The position numbers and the translations under genes are program-made. The notes under the pieces are model-generated. The model did no database searches. It saw only the letters and a list, made by a program, of their open reading frames with translations, and was not told the DNA's origin. A DNA stretch of 64,000 bases from Moraxella osloensis (GTDB taxonomy: Bacteria > Pseudomonadota > Gammaproteobacteria > Pseudomonadales > Moraxellaceae): contig NZ_CP014234.1 in NCBI RefSeq assembly GCF_001553955.1, positions 1,240,001 to 1,304,000 of the forward strand, read 5' to 3'. Shown here in pieces: positions 34,619 to 43,080 of this stretch. Position 1 is the stretch's first letter. Each line of letters starts with the position of its first letter.

Positions 34619-35578
34619 TTACAGTCGGGTGGCGGAACGAAGCCAAGCACTTCTGGCGCGCGGGTTGGTTTTTATTTCCGTATCCAACGGGGCGACACGC
34701 TCAGGTTTAGATAGCAGTTTTGGGCGTTTGGGTGGCATCGGCAAATTGGCATCTTCAGGATATTGACCTTTACTGTGTTTTTGCAAAAACTGCTTGATGA
34801 TGCGGTCTTCTAGCGAATGAAAACTAATCACCGCCAAGCGTCCCCCTACGTTAAGCGCCATAAGCGATTGATCCAAAAAGCTGTCAATATCACCGAGTTC
34901 ATTATTGATAAAAATACGCATGGCTTGAAAACTTTGGGTGGCAGGGTGCTTGCCTTTTTGCCAGTTGGGATGCGCCTGTTTGATGGCTTCTGCCAGCGCT
35001 AGGGTAGAATCGTAGTGGTCCATTTGTTTGATTGCCCTTGCAATACGGCGGCTGTGTCGTTCTTCGCCATAGTTATACAGCACATCGGCAAGCACGGTTT
35101 CATCCACGCGTTTTAACCATTGGGCGACCGATTCGCCACGGGTGGTATCCATGCGCATATCGACCGCACCATCGCGCATAAAGCTAAAGCCGCGGCTACC
35201 GTCATCCAGCTGCGGCGAGGACACGCCCAAATCTGCCATAATCCCATCGACCTGTTCAATCCCTAATCGCTGCAGATTTTCTTGCAGCTTGGCAAAACTA
35301 TCATGAATCACTATCACGCGCGCATCACTGGCTGCCAATGCTTGTGCCGTTTGTATGGCTTGGGGATCTTTATCAAATACGAGCAGACGACTGTCTTTAT
35401 CCAAATAAGCTAACAGCAATCGGCTGTGCCCGCCGCGCCCAAATGTCGCATCGACAAAGGTGCCGGTTTTTTTGACGGTTCCTGTTTCTAGCTCCGCTAC
35501 AGTTACATTGAGCACACTTGCCACCGTTTCTTTTAGCAAAACAGTTTCATGGATAAATTCAGGTGCGCTAATGGTCAT
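34619..35578 (-). CDS. rsmH: 16S rRNA (cytosine(1402)-N4)-methyltransferase RsmH
   Basis: First gene of the dcw cluster here. 319 aa. Motifs: HETVLLKETVASVL, FVDATFGRGGHSRLLL (SAM site), GIMADLGVSSPQLDDGSRGFSF, DMRMDTTRGE, ATQSFQAMRIFINNELGD and ISFHSLEDRIIKQFL. ATG 35578 (MTISAPEFIHE) with GAG upstream is preferred to an open extension to 35623. mraZ, which usually precedes rsmH, is missing; an insertion element lies about 150 bp upstream instead. Confidence 0.97.
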   Translation of the reverse strand: MTISAPEFIHETVLLKETVASVLNVTVAELETGTVKKTGTFVDATFGRGGHSRLLLAYLDKDSRLLVFDKDPQAIQTAQALAASDARVIVIHDSFAKLQENLQRLGIEQVDGIMADLGVSSPQLDDGSRGFSFMRDGAVDMRMDTTRGESVAQWLKRVDETVLADVLYNYGEERHSRRIARAIKQMDHYDSTLALAEAIKQAHPNWQKGKHPATQSFQAMRIFINNELGDIDSFLDQSLMALNVGGRLAVISFHSLEDRIIKQFLQKHSKGQYPEDANLPMPPKRPKLLSKPERVAPLDTEIKTNPRARSAWLRSATRL

Positions 35579-35727
35579 AACAGGCTCAATGGGACAGTAA
35601 GAAAAAACAAATTCGCTAAACAATCGCTAGGGTGAAAACAACTAAAAATCATACTTTATCTAATCCCCTATTATCGCTGAAGCAAGCCTAGGGTCAAGTA
35701 AAATCATAACCTTGACGAGGTTTTTAT

Positions 35728-35790
35728 GTTGACTTCCTCCCCTTGCTAAAGCAAGGGGATTCCTTCTGCAAGACGGTCAAGCCCGACCGC
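35728..35790 (-). ncRNA. Predicted omega-RNA 3' part / right-end structure of the TnpB element
   Basis: TnpB nucleases use an RNA made from the 3' end of tnpB and the element's right end, with the guide taken from the flanking DNA. Here the tnpB stop (35746-35748) falls inside the 8-bp right-end hairpin, the expected overlap. The guide would read into the minus-strand flank from about 35727 downwards. The 5' limit is not visible; the range given is only the certain part. Confidence 0.4.
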
Positions 35791-36852
35791 AAGAATGTTC
35801 TTACTGGCATTAATATCTCTATCATGCCATGTGCCACACGAAGCACATATCCATTCTCTTATTCCAAGCGATTTTCTACCTTTCGGACTATTGGCGGTGA
35901 TTTCACCGCAACACGAACATCGCTGGGTCGTGTATCTCTCATTCACGATTTCAAAACGGCAACCTGCGTTCTCGCATTTGTAGGTCAGTTGTCGTTTCAG
36001 TTCAAACCAGCCTGCATCGTAAACCGATTTGGCGAGTTTGCCTTTTTTACTATTAAATTGATTACTCTGAATATCACCGACCACGATTAGCGCATTATCT
36101 TTAACTAATTGGGTGGTGAATTTATGGATGAGGTCTTGGCGTGTATGTTTGATTTTGGCATGAATCGCTTTGACACGTTGTTTGTTTTTAGCTCTTTGAG
36201 CAATGGCTAAATCTTTGGCATATTTGAGCGTTTGCTTGATGGTGAGTTTGTCACCGCTTGAGATAGTGGCACTGTCTTTAAGCCCTAAGTCAATGCCTAC
36301 GCTACCCGTTCCGCATTGTGTCTTGGGGTAGTCTTTGACGGTGATACAGGCATACCAACGGTTACGGCTGTCTTGTACCAATTCGCATGTGTTGATTTGG
36401 TATAGGCTAAGGTTGTAGCTGTCCCATAGGTCGATGATTAGCTTTTGCCCTTTGGCTAGGCTTAGTTGCAAGGTGGATTTTAAGCCTTTTTTACCTGTTT
36501 GGTGTGTGGCGATGTGTTTGATGGCAGATTGTTTAAACGGTAGCCAGCCTAATGATTTACGTTTTGAATTTGGGTTGTTGGTTCGCCAGTTTAGTTTGGC
36601 TTTTTTGAATTGGCGACGCGATTTGGCGTGGGTTTCATTGATGGCTTGAATGGTTTGCGAGTGTAAACCAAGTAACTCACCGCTACCTTTGGTGTATTCG
36701 TTTAGGTCGTAAGCACTAAAGAATTTGCCAGTACGCTTAAGATGCTCATAGCTTAACGCATTAACGTAGTTCCATACGAAATTAACCAAACCACTTAGGC
36801 GGTTAAGCTTTGCTGTGTATTTATCTCGTATGCGTAGCTTGAGTGTTTTCAT
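35746..36852 (-). CDS. tnpB: RNA-guided endonuclease TnpB (OrfB of IS605-type)
   Basis: 368 aa, apparently intact. The N-terminus is the OrfB helix-turn-helix-like region (MKTLKLRIRDKYTAKLNRLSGLVNFVWNYVN). The RuvC-like fold has Asp188 in VGIDLGLKDSATI and Asp346 in HDRDINASKNIL; a zinc ribbon is formed by CSCC (Cys322, Cys325) and CASC (Cys336, Cys339). At the place where many TnpBs have the RuvC-II Glu this one reads VVGDIQSN, and the next acidic candidate is Glu284 in GWFELKRQ. ATG 36852 is chosen over an upstream extension because it matches the family start and lies inside the left-end hairpin. Confidence 0.93.
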   Translation of the reverse strand: MKTLKLRIRDKYTAKLNRLSGLVNFVWNYVNALSYEHLKRTGKFFSAYDLNEYTKGSGELLGLHSQTIQAINETHAKSRRQFKKAKLNWRTNNPNSKRKSLGWLPFKQSAIKHIATHQTGKKGLKSTLQLSLAKGQKLIIDLWDSYNLSLYQINTCELVQDSRNRWYACITVKDYPKTQCGTGSVGIDLGLKDSATISSGDKLTIKQTLKYAKDLAIAQRAKNKQRVKAIHAKIKHTRQDLIHKFTTQLVKDNALIVVGDIQSNQFNSKKGKLAKSVYDAGWFELKRQLTYKCENAGCRFEIVNERYTTQRCSCCGEITANSPKGRKSLGIREWICASCGTWHDRDINASKNILAVGLDRLAEGIPLL

Positions 36853-36957
36853 GCAAATTATTTTAGCAAAATTTATGCAAGCGTTATAGTGTACAAGTTG
36901 CCTTATATCCACCGCCTAAAGTCGGTGGTTTTACGGCAACGGCTGATAAAACCGTCG

Positions 36958-36983
36958 TTAATACTCGCCATCGCCAGTATTAA
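36958..36983 (-). terminator. Hairpin after galE
   Basis: TTAATACT/AGTATTAA, 8-bp stem with a 10-nt loop, just after the galE stop. There is no clear T run, so it may be a weak terminator or mRNA 3' end structure. Confidence 0.4.
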
Positions 36984-36991
36984 AGGAGCGC

Positions 36992-38026
36992 CTAATCGTC
37001 ATAGCCATTAGGGTTTTGGCTTTGCCAACGCCAAGTGTCGGTACACATACGCTCGATATCAAACTCGGCTTGCCAGCCCAACAGATGCTTGGCTTTATCA
37101 CTACTGGCATAACAACTGGCAATGTCGCCAGGTCGTCTTGGCGCTATGCTATAAGGCACGGGTTGACCGGTAGTTTTGATAAAGGCATTGACCAATTCTA
37201 ATACAGATGTCCCTTTACCTGTACCCAAGTTAATCGGCTCAAATCCGAGCTGGGTTTGCTGTTCCAAATACTGTAAAGCGGCGACATGCCCTTTTGCCAA
37301 ATCAACCACATGGATGTAATCTCGCACGCCTGTCCCATCCACAGTATCATAATCATTGCCAAACACGCTTAATTGCGGCAGCTTACCCACTGCCACTTGG
37401 CTGACATACGGCATCAAATTGTTTGGAATGCCATTGGGATTTTCCCCTATGGTTCCGGTATGGTGGGCACCAATGGGATTAAAATAGCGCAGTGAAATTA
37501 ATTGCCAATGGTTATCTGATTTTGCCAAGTCTTCGAGCATATATTCAATCATCAGCTTGCTTTGCCCATATGGATTGGTGGCAGAACGCGGTGAGGACTC
37601 GACAATCGGCAAGGCTTCTGGGTCGCCATAGACGGTTGCGGATGACGAGAAAATCAAGTTTTTGACATTGGCTTGCGTCATCGCATCCAGTAAGTTCAGC
37701 GTGCCTGCGACATTGTTTTGATAATACCACAGTGGCTTGGCAACCGATTCACCGACCGCCTTTAGCCCTGCAAAATGAATCACCGCAGTGAAATCATGCG
37801 CGGCAAAGGTTTTGGCAAGCAGCTGTGTGTCCAAAATATCGCCTTCGATAAATTCAATAGGCTGCCCTACAATTTGTTGGACGCGCGCCAGCGAAGTCTG
37901 GCTACTATTGGATAAATTATCATACACCACAGGGGTGAATCCTGCGGCAATTAGCTCAATTAATGTATGTGAGCCAATATAGCCTGCGCCGCCAGTCACT
38001 AAGATTTTTTTGCTTTGATTGGTCAT
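36992..38026 (-). CDS. galE: UDP-glucose 4-epimerase
   Basis: Interconverts UDP-glucose and UDP-galactose; related Gne enzymes also act on GlcNAc. 344 aa. The Rossmann motif is TGGAGYIGSHT (residues 11-21), followed by VVYDNLSNSS, VIHFAGLKAVGES, FSSSATVYGDP and catalytic Tyr153/Lys157 in NPYGQSKLMIE, then LRYFNPIGAHHTG and the C-terminal APRRPGDIASCYA. AGG lies 7 nt before the ATG. Last gene of the galU-pgi-ugd-like-galE run (8 bp after the previous stop). Confidence 0.96.
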   Translation of the reverse strand: MTNQSKKILVTGGAGYIGSHTLIELIAAGFTPVVYDNLSNSSQTSLARVQQIVGQPIEFIEGDILDTQLLAKTFAAHDFTAVIHFAGLKAVGESVAKPLWYYQNNVAGTLNLLDAMTQANVKNLIFSSSATVYGDPEALPIVESSPRSATNPYGQSKLMIEYMLEDLAKSDNHWQLISLRYFNPIGAHHTGTIGENPNGIPNNLMPYVSQVAVGKLPQLSVFGNDYDTVDGTGVRDYIHVVDLAKGHVAALQYLEQQTQLGFEPINLGTGKGTSVLELVNAFIKTTGQPVPYSIAPRRPGDIASCYASSDKAKHLLGWQAEFDIERMCTDTWRWQSQNPNGYDD

Positions 38027-38034
38027 TGTTTTGC

Positions 38035-39297
38035 CTATTTTTTACAGCCTATACCCGTATAAAAACCCACGAGCTGCTGAATTTGTGGTTCGGTTAACGT
38101 ATTTTTTGCATCAAAAATGGGTAATGCAATGTTATTTAAACGATTGATATCTGGTTTGATTGGTAGCGACCAATTGACAATAAACAACGCTTGCACTTGC
38201 GTGAGCGGCGCATAGGCATCATCGGTCAATGAAAACAGCGGATGATTACCGTATAACTCTAACAATTCTTCTTTGGTATTGTTGGCATACACAATCGTCT
38301 TGATATTGTATGACCATAATAATTTAATCAGTGGATGAAACGCTGAATGGGTGGTGCGTCCGGTACCATTACGATAGCCTGAGCCCCAAATCATCACCGT
38401 TTTATTTTCGATAAAGCCATCAAAATATTGCCAAAATTCACGGAAAATCAGTTCTTTTTGGTCTTCATTAATCGATTTTACCGCCTCAAGCAATGATGTC
38501 TCTACTTGATTGTGCTTAAAGCCATCAATCAAAAAATCCAATTCTAGCGGTAATGACTTACCACCAAATCCCCAACCTGCTTTGAGATAATCTTTACCAA
38601 TGCGTTTATCAAGCCCAAGGATTTGCTCGACTTGTTTGATATTGACCTGTTCACTGGCGGCGAGACGTGCCATTTCATTCATGAAAGACAAACGTGTTGC
38701 CAGCATTCCCATGATACTACTACGCGCAAATTCTGCTGTTTTGATATCGGTAATAAAGTGCTTGTCACTTTTTTCAATAAAAAATAGCAAAATGTTGTTG
38801 TGCGCGCTACTGCCTTGCGTTTTTTCACCAATCAGTGCCAAATCGGCTTGGAAAAAAGAACTAAAATTCGCCCCATCTTTCATAAAAATAAACGGAAGAT
38901 AATACACCCAAGTAGTCGTCAATTTGCGCGCGAATTGTTCAATCTCACCAATGGCTTTGACACCGCTGATGATAATCTGGGTCGTTGGGTTAAAGTGAAA
39001 TGAGCCAAATTGCGCAAGCGCCTGCGCTGATACACCATCGACAAACAACCAAATATCATCTGCGCTGACATAGGCTGAAAAATCATGGGTTGGCAAAGGC
39101 TGGGTAACGATGTTGCCTTGAGATTGGTACAACTGCCACAGTAGCACCATCTGCCGATCAAACTGGTAATCATTCATGACCTGCTGAAGGCTATCATCAT
39201 CGGTCAATAGCCTGACTTGGTATTGAAGGGTGGCAAGCAAAATACAGGCATTGATTGATTCATTGGTACTGCCAATTACATATACAGTTTTTGTCAT
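38035..39297 (-). CDS. UDP-glucose/GDP-mannose dehydrogenase family protein lacking catalytic residues
   Basis: 420 aa, full length for a nucleotide-sugar dehydrogenase, with all three regions recognisable: N-terminal Rossmann-like (VYVIGSTNESINACIL), central dimerisation helix (TAEFARSSIMGMLATRLSFMNEMA) and C-terminal UDP-binding region (VMIWGSGYRNGTGRTTHSAFHPLIK). The signature GFGGSCFPKD is here GFGGKSLPLE: the catalytic Cys position is Ser248 and the Asp position is Glu252. The usual Lys and Asn of the central helix are also replaced, and the GxGxxG dinucleotide motif is broken. So it is probably not an active UDP-glucose 6-dehydrogenase. No stop or frameshift, so it is maintained. Operon with pgi (28 bp) and galE (8 bp). 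Confidence 0.8.
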   Translation of the reverse strand: MTKTVYVIGSTNESINACILLATLQYQVRLLTDDDSLQQVMNDYQFDRQMVLLWQLYQSQGNIVTQPLPTHDFSAYVSADDIWLFVDGVSAQALAQFGSFHFNPTTQIIISGVKAIGEIEQFARKLTTTWVYYLPFIFMKDGANFSSFFQADLALIGEKTQGSSAHNNILLFFIEKSDKHFITDIKTAEFARSSIMGMLATRLSFMNEMARLAASEQVNIKQVEQILGLDKRIGKDYLKAGWGFGGKSLPLELDFLIDGFKHNQVETSLLEAVKSINEDQKELIFREFWQYFDGFIENKTVMIWGSGYRNGTGRTTHSAFHPLIKLLWSYNIKTIVYANNTKEELLELYGNHPLFSLTDDAYAPLTQVQALFIVNWSLPIKPDINRLNNIALPIFDAKNTLTEPQIQQLVGFYTGIGCKK

Positions 39298-39325
39298 TGT
39301 TTTCTTCTTTTATCCCTATCTATCA

Positions 39326-40972
39326 TCAGCTTGCAAAGGTTGTTTTAATGGTATTTAGCAACTGATTGGTTGAGCTATCAAATGGCTGCGCTTGTTGCGG
39401 CGATAATTCTTGCGTTGATACCAAGGCATCAAAGACGGCATTAGCCATCACTTTACCCACTTCAACCCCCCACTGGTCAAATGGGTTAATCTGCCAAATG
39501 ACTGACATAACAAATACTTTGTGTTCATACAGCGCAATCAATGACCCTAACGTTCTTGGGGTCAGCTGTTTGAGTAGAATGGTCGTTGATGGCTGATTGC
39601 CGCGATAATGTTTGAATTTATCCACACCATTATTGCTGTCTTTGATGGCGGCATTGCCAAACGCCAGCACTTGGCTTTGCGCTAAGCAGTTGGCAAGCGA
39701 AAGTCCATGCTGCTCAAGCAAGTTTTTATTGATTGTTTGGGCATCTGCGTAGCGTTTGATGGGCGCAATAAAATCACAACTGACTGCCTGTGTGCCTTGA
39801 TGCAGCAACTGATAAAACGCATGCTGGGCATTGGAGCCAATATCACCCCACAAAATCGGACAAGTACTGTAAGCCACTGCCTCACCTTGGCGATTGACGG
39901 ATTTACCGTTACTCTCCATCTCAAGCTGGGTTAAGTAGTTGGGGAAAAAAGATAACCGACCATCATAAGGTAACACCGTATGGGCATTAATGTGCAAAAA
40001 CGTACTGTTCCAAACACCGAGTAGCCCTAACAACACAGGCATGTTTTGAGTAAAATCGGCGGTGGCAAAATGCCGATCCATCTCATAGGCACCTGCTAGC
40101 AATTCATAAAAATTGTGCATGCCAATTTTTATGGCAATCGCCAGTCCAATCACCGACCACATAGAGAATCGACCCCCAACCCAATCCCAGAGCATGAGTT
40201 GGTTATCGACATGAATACCCCACTCTGACATCTTATCGGCTTTGGTAGAAATCCCAATAAAATGACGACGCAAAATAGTGGCTTTGTTATCATGACTGGC
40301 TAACAACCACGACATCGCCGTCTTGGCGTTGGACAGCGTATCAATGGTGGAAAATGATTTCGACGAAATAATAAACAGCGTGGTTTGCGGATTTAATACC
40401 TTAAGCAAACTATCAAGCTGGGTGCCATCCATATTGGAGACAAAATGCACACTGATAGCGGTATCTGTCCATTCTTTTAGGGCTGTTGTTGCCATCACTG
40501 GCCCTAGATCTGAGCCGCCGACGCCGATATTCACGACATCGGTGATTGCCTGACCAGAATAACCACGCCAGATCCCATTACGAATCCGCTCTACCAACTT
40601 TTCCGCTTTTTGTAAGCTGGTATGCACCTGCTCAATGACATTGATACCTTCGACCCAAACTTGCTCACCTTGTGGCTGTCTTAACGCGGTATGCAATGCC
40701 GGACGATGCTCAGTATCGTTCACGATTTCACCTGTCATCAGCCGATGGATTTGTTGCGCTAACTCACGCTCATTTGCCAGGGTGATTAAATTGCTAAGCA
40801 CAGCTTCATCAATTTTTTGTTTACTAAAATCCATGATCATGTCGCACGCAGCAACGCGGTACTGTGAGCCGCGATTGGATTGTTGGCTAAACAATTGATT
40901 AAGCGTGGGCATACTATCTGCTTGGATAGACAGTGTTTGCCATGTACGATTCGCACTTGTATCGGTTGACAT
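39326..40972 (-). CDS. pgi: Glucose-6-phosphate isomerase
   Basis: Interconverts glucose-6-P and fructose-6-P. 548 aa. Signatures: VVNIGVGGSDLGPVMAT, FVSNMDGTQL, FIISSKSFSTIDTL, DWVGGRFSMWSVIGLAI, GDIGSNAQHAFYQLLHQGT and INPFDQWGVEVGK. The SSKSFST motif has Ser where most enzymes have Thr (SKTFTT), a mild variation. ATG 40972 is preceded by AGGG at 10 nt. It lies 17 bp after galU. In sugar-nucleotide operons of Moraxellaceae, pgi (gpi) commonly accompanies galU and galE. Confidence 0.96.
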   Translation of the reverse strand: MSTDTSANRTWQTLSIQADSMPTLNQLFSQQSNRGSQYRVAACDMIMDFSKQKIDEAVLSNLITLANERELAQQIHRLMTGEIVNDTEHRPALHTALRQPQGEQVWVEGINVIEQVHTSLQKAEKLVERIRNGIWRGYSGQAITDVVNIGVGGSDLGPVMATTALKEWTDTAISVHFVSNMDGTQLDSLLKVLNPQTTLFIISSKSFSTIDTLSNAKTAMSWLLASHDNKATILRRHFIGISTKADKMSEWGIHVDNQLMLWDWVGGRFSMWSVIGLAIAIKIGMHNFYELLAGAYEMDRHFATADFTQNMPVLLGLLGVWNSTFLHINAHTVLPYDGRLSFFPNYLTQLEMESNGKSVNRQGEAVAYSTCPILWGDIGSNAQHAFYQLLHQGTQAVSCDFIAPIKRYADAQTINKNLLEQHGLSLANCLAQSQVLAFGNAAIKDSNNGVDKFKHYRGNQPSTTILLKQLTPRTLGSLIALYEHKVFVMSVIWQINPFDQWGVEVGKVMANAVFDALVSTQELSPQQAQPFDSSTNQLLNTIKTTFAS

Positions 40973-40989
40973 TCGTCTATGACCCTATA

Positions 40990-41877
40990 TTAATTTGCTG
41001 TATGTTGAAATGCTTCAATACCCAATTGGGTGGCAAAATAACCCATGGCTTGTAAGTAGCTATTCATGTCACCTGCATCAAAGCTATTACCCACCATGCT
41101 AACCACGTCTACCCCTTGCGTGCTAATGAGCGCATCAATGGCATCGGTCAGCTGAATTTCCCCACCCACACTTGGCTGCGTGTTGGCTAGATAATCAAAA
41201 ATAGCATTATTAAACACATAGCGCCCAACGACAGCCAAGTTAGAAGGCGCATCCTCAGCTTTGGGTTTTTCCACAAACCCCGTCACAGCAAATGACTGGT
41301 TTTGTCCAGACTTTGCTACCATTTGTGTGCTGGCTAACTTGGCAATGCCATATTTAGAAATATCACTTTCTTTGACTGGATCAACCAATATCTGTGAATG
41401 CTGCTGCTTGGCAAACTGCTGTAGCATGTAGGCTAAATTCTGCTGAGTATAGTCAGTATTATAAGGGTTTAAAATCACATCCGGTAATAGCACAGCAAAC
41501 GGTTCATCACCTACAATGGCACGGGCTTGCAACACAGCATGCCCTAACCCTAACGGTTTGCCTTGGCGTACACTGGTAACCGTGACCCCTGCAGGTAGCC
41601 AGTTTAAACTATCTGCTAGCGCCGCTTTGCCTTTACCGCGTAACTGGGTATCAAGCTCGCTATTGATGTCAAAATAGTTTTCAATGGCGGTTTTTTGCGC
41701 ATGATTGACCAAGACAATATTGGTTAAACCTGCGGCAATCGCTTCTTCAACGACGTATTGAATGGCTGGTTTATTGCCAAGTGGTAGTAACTCTTTTGGC
41801 ACGGCTTTTGATAGTGGTAACATACGCGTGCCAAACCCTGCCACAGGAATAACAGCGTGAGTGATTTTTGTCGACAT
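40990..41877 (-). CDS. galU: UTP--glucose-1-phosphate uridylyltransferase
   Basis: Makes UDP-glucose for LPS, capsule and related glycans. 295 aa. Motifs: AVIPVAGFGTRMLPLSKAVPKELLPLGNKPAIQYVVEEA, GLGHAVLQARAIVGDEPFAVLLPDVIL, FVEKPKAEDAPSNLAVVGRYVF and EIQLTDAI. ATG 41877 with AAGAG 5 nt upstream; the 6-codon upstream extension is rejected. First gene of the four-gene sugar block, preceded by the sucD terminator and a 16-bp duplication. Confidence 0.97.
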   Translation of the reverse strand: MSTKITHAVIPVAGFGTRMLPLSKAVPKELLPLGNKPAIQYVVEEAIAAGLTNIVLVNHAQKTAIENYFDINSELDTQLRGKGKAALADSLNWLPAGVTVTSVRQGKPLGLGHAVLQARAIVGDEPFAVLLPDVILNPYNTDYTQQNLAYMLQQFAKQQHSQILVDPVKESDISKYGIAKLASTQMVAKSGQNQSFAVTGFVEKPKAEDAPSNLAVVGRYVFNNAIFDYLANTQPSVGGEIQLTDAIDALISTQGVDVVSMVGNSFDAGDMNSYLQAMGYFATQLGIEAFQHTAN

Positions 41878-41999
41878 AGTGACTCTTAATAACACAAGTT
41901 GTTCAAATAATTTACATCAAGCTTAACATATTTTTATGGCAAATATTTTTTCTGCCCGAATATTTTAAGGGCATTATTCACATTGATTGAGGGTATTTT

Positions 42000-42031
42000 G
42001 CTAACACCAGCGTTGGCTAACACCAGCGGAT
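42000..42031. repeat. 16-bp duplication upstream of galU
   Basis: GCTAACACCAGCGTTG followed by GCTAACACCAGCGGAT (first 13 bases identical). Confidence 0.8.
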
Positions 42032-42068
42032 AATAAAAAAGCAGATAACCCAATAATTATCTGCTTTT
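42031..42068 (-). terminator. Terminator of sucD
   Basis: Minus-strand 12-bp stem AAAAGCAGATAA/TTATCTGCTTTT (42057-42068 with 42037-42048), 8-nt loop, T6. It ends the sdh-suc block. Confidence 0.9.
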
Positions 42069-42090
42069 GATTAGTCAAAATAGCGGATGA

Positions 42091-42993
42091 TTACCAACCA
42101 GTGACTTCTTTTACTTTTTCACCGATTTTTGAAGGGTCACGGGTATAAGCAATACCAGCCTCTTCAAAGGCTTTGAATTTTTCTTCCGCCGTACCTTTAC
42201 CACCTGAGATAATCGCACCGGCATGTCCCATACGTTTACCTTTTGGTGCTGTAACACCTGCGATATAACCAATGACGGGTTTAGTCACGTGGTCTTTAAC
42301 GTATGCAGCCGCTTCTTCTTCAGCCGTACCACCGATTTCACCGATCAATACAATCGCTTCGGTTTGTGGGTCGTCTTGAAGCAATTTTAATGCATCGATT
42401 TGGTTCATACCTGGGATTGGGTCACCACCGATACCGATACAGGTTGATTGACCAAAGCCAAGTTTAGTGGTTTGGGCAACCGCTTCATACGTCAATGTAC
42501 CAGAACGCGAGATGATACCGACTTTACCTTCTTGGTGAATGTGACCTGGCATGATACCGATTTTGCATTTACCTGGGCTGATGACGCCTGGACAGTTTGG
42601 ACCTACCATACGGATGATTTCTTCGCCCTTGGCTTGTAGGTCAGCGTTGACGTTTTCTAAGTAACGTTTGGCTTTTAGCATATCTAGGGTAGGTACGCCT
42701 TCGGTGATGACCACAATCAATTTTACGCCAGAGTTAATCGCTTCAACGATTGAGTCTAATACGAATGGTGCTGGTACAAAGATAACAGAGGCATTGGCAC
42801 CCGTGGCTGTTACTGCCTCATTCATGGTATCAAATACTGGACGGTCAAGGTGGGTTGTACCGCCTTTACCTGGGGTCACACCGCCAACGATGTTGGTACC
42901 GTAAGCAATTGATTGCTCTGAGTGTAGGGTACCGTTTTTACCTGTGAAACCTTGCACTAATACTTTAGTGTCTTTTCCAACTAATACGCTCAT
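42091..42993 (-). CDS. sucD: Succinate--CoA ligase [ADP-forming] subunit alpha
   Basis: CoA-binding subunit of succinyl-CoA synthetase. 300 aa. Motifs: [55 protein letters not shown]-like [25 protein letters not shown] and the phosphohistidine loop [15 protein letters not shown] (His257). AAGGA precedes ATG 42993. It is 87 bp downstream of sucC. Confidence 0.98.
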   Translation of the reverse strand: MSVLVGKDTKVLVQGFTGKNGTLHSEQSIAYGTNIVGGVTPGKGGTTHLDRPVFDTMNEAVTATGANASVIFVPAPFVLDSIVEAINSGVKLIVVITEGVPTLDMLKAKRYLENVNADLQAKGEEIIRMVGPNCPGVISPGKCKIGIMPGHIHQEGKVGIISRSGTLTYEAVAQTTKLGFGQSTCIGIGGDPIPGMNQIDALKLLQDDPQTEAIVLIGEIGGTAEEEAAAYVKDHVTKPVIGYIAGVTAPKGKRMGHAGAIISGGKGTAEEKFKAFEEAGIAYTRDPSKIGEKVKEVTGW

Positions 42994-43080
42994 TGTTTTT
43001 CCTTTTACTTTTTATGTTTGATTTAAACGATTAACCAGTAGGGCACATAGCCCCACTCGCTCATGCCTATACTTTCTTCA

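Larger units (their letters stand above)
35728..36935 (-). mobile_element. IS200/IS605-superfamily element with tnpB only (IS1341-type)
   Basis: Single tnpB gene flanked by subterminal imperfect palindromes rather than terminal inverted repeats, as in IS200/IS605. The left-end hairpin is CCACCG/CGGTGG with a TAAA-containing loop (36909-36928). The right-end hairpin is CCCCTTGC-TAAA-GCAAGGGG (35739-35758), followed by GAGGAAGTCAAC on the minus strand, which probably ends at about 35728. No tnpA (Y1 transposase) is present, so it would need one in trans. The outer boundary at the left end is approximate. It is inserted between galE and rsmH. Confidence 0.85.
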
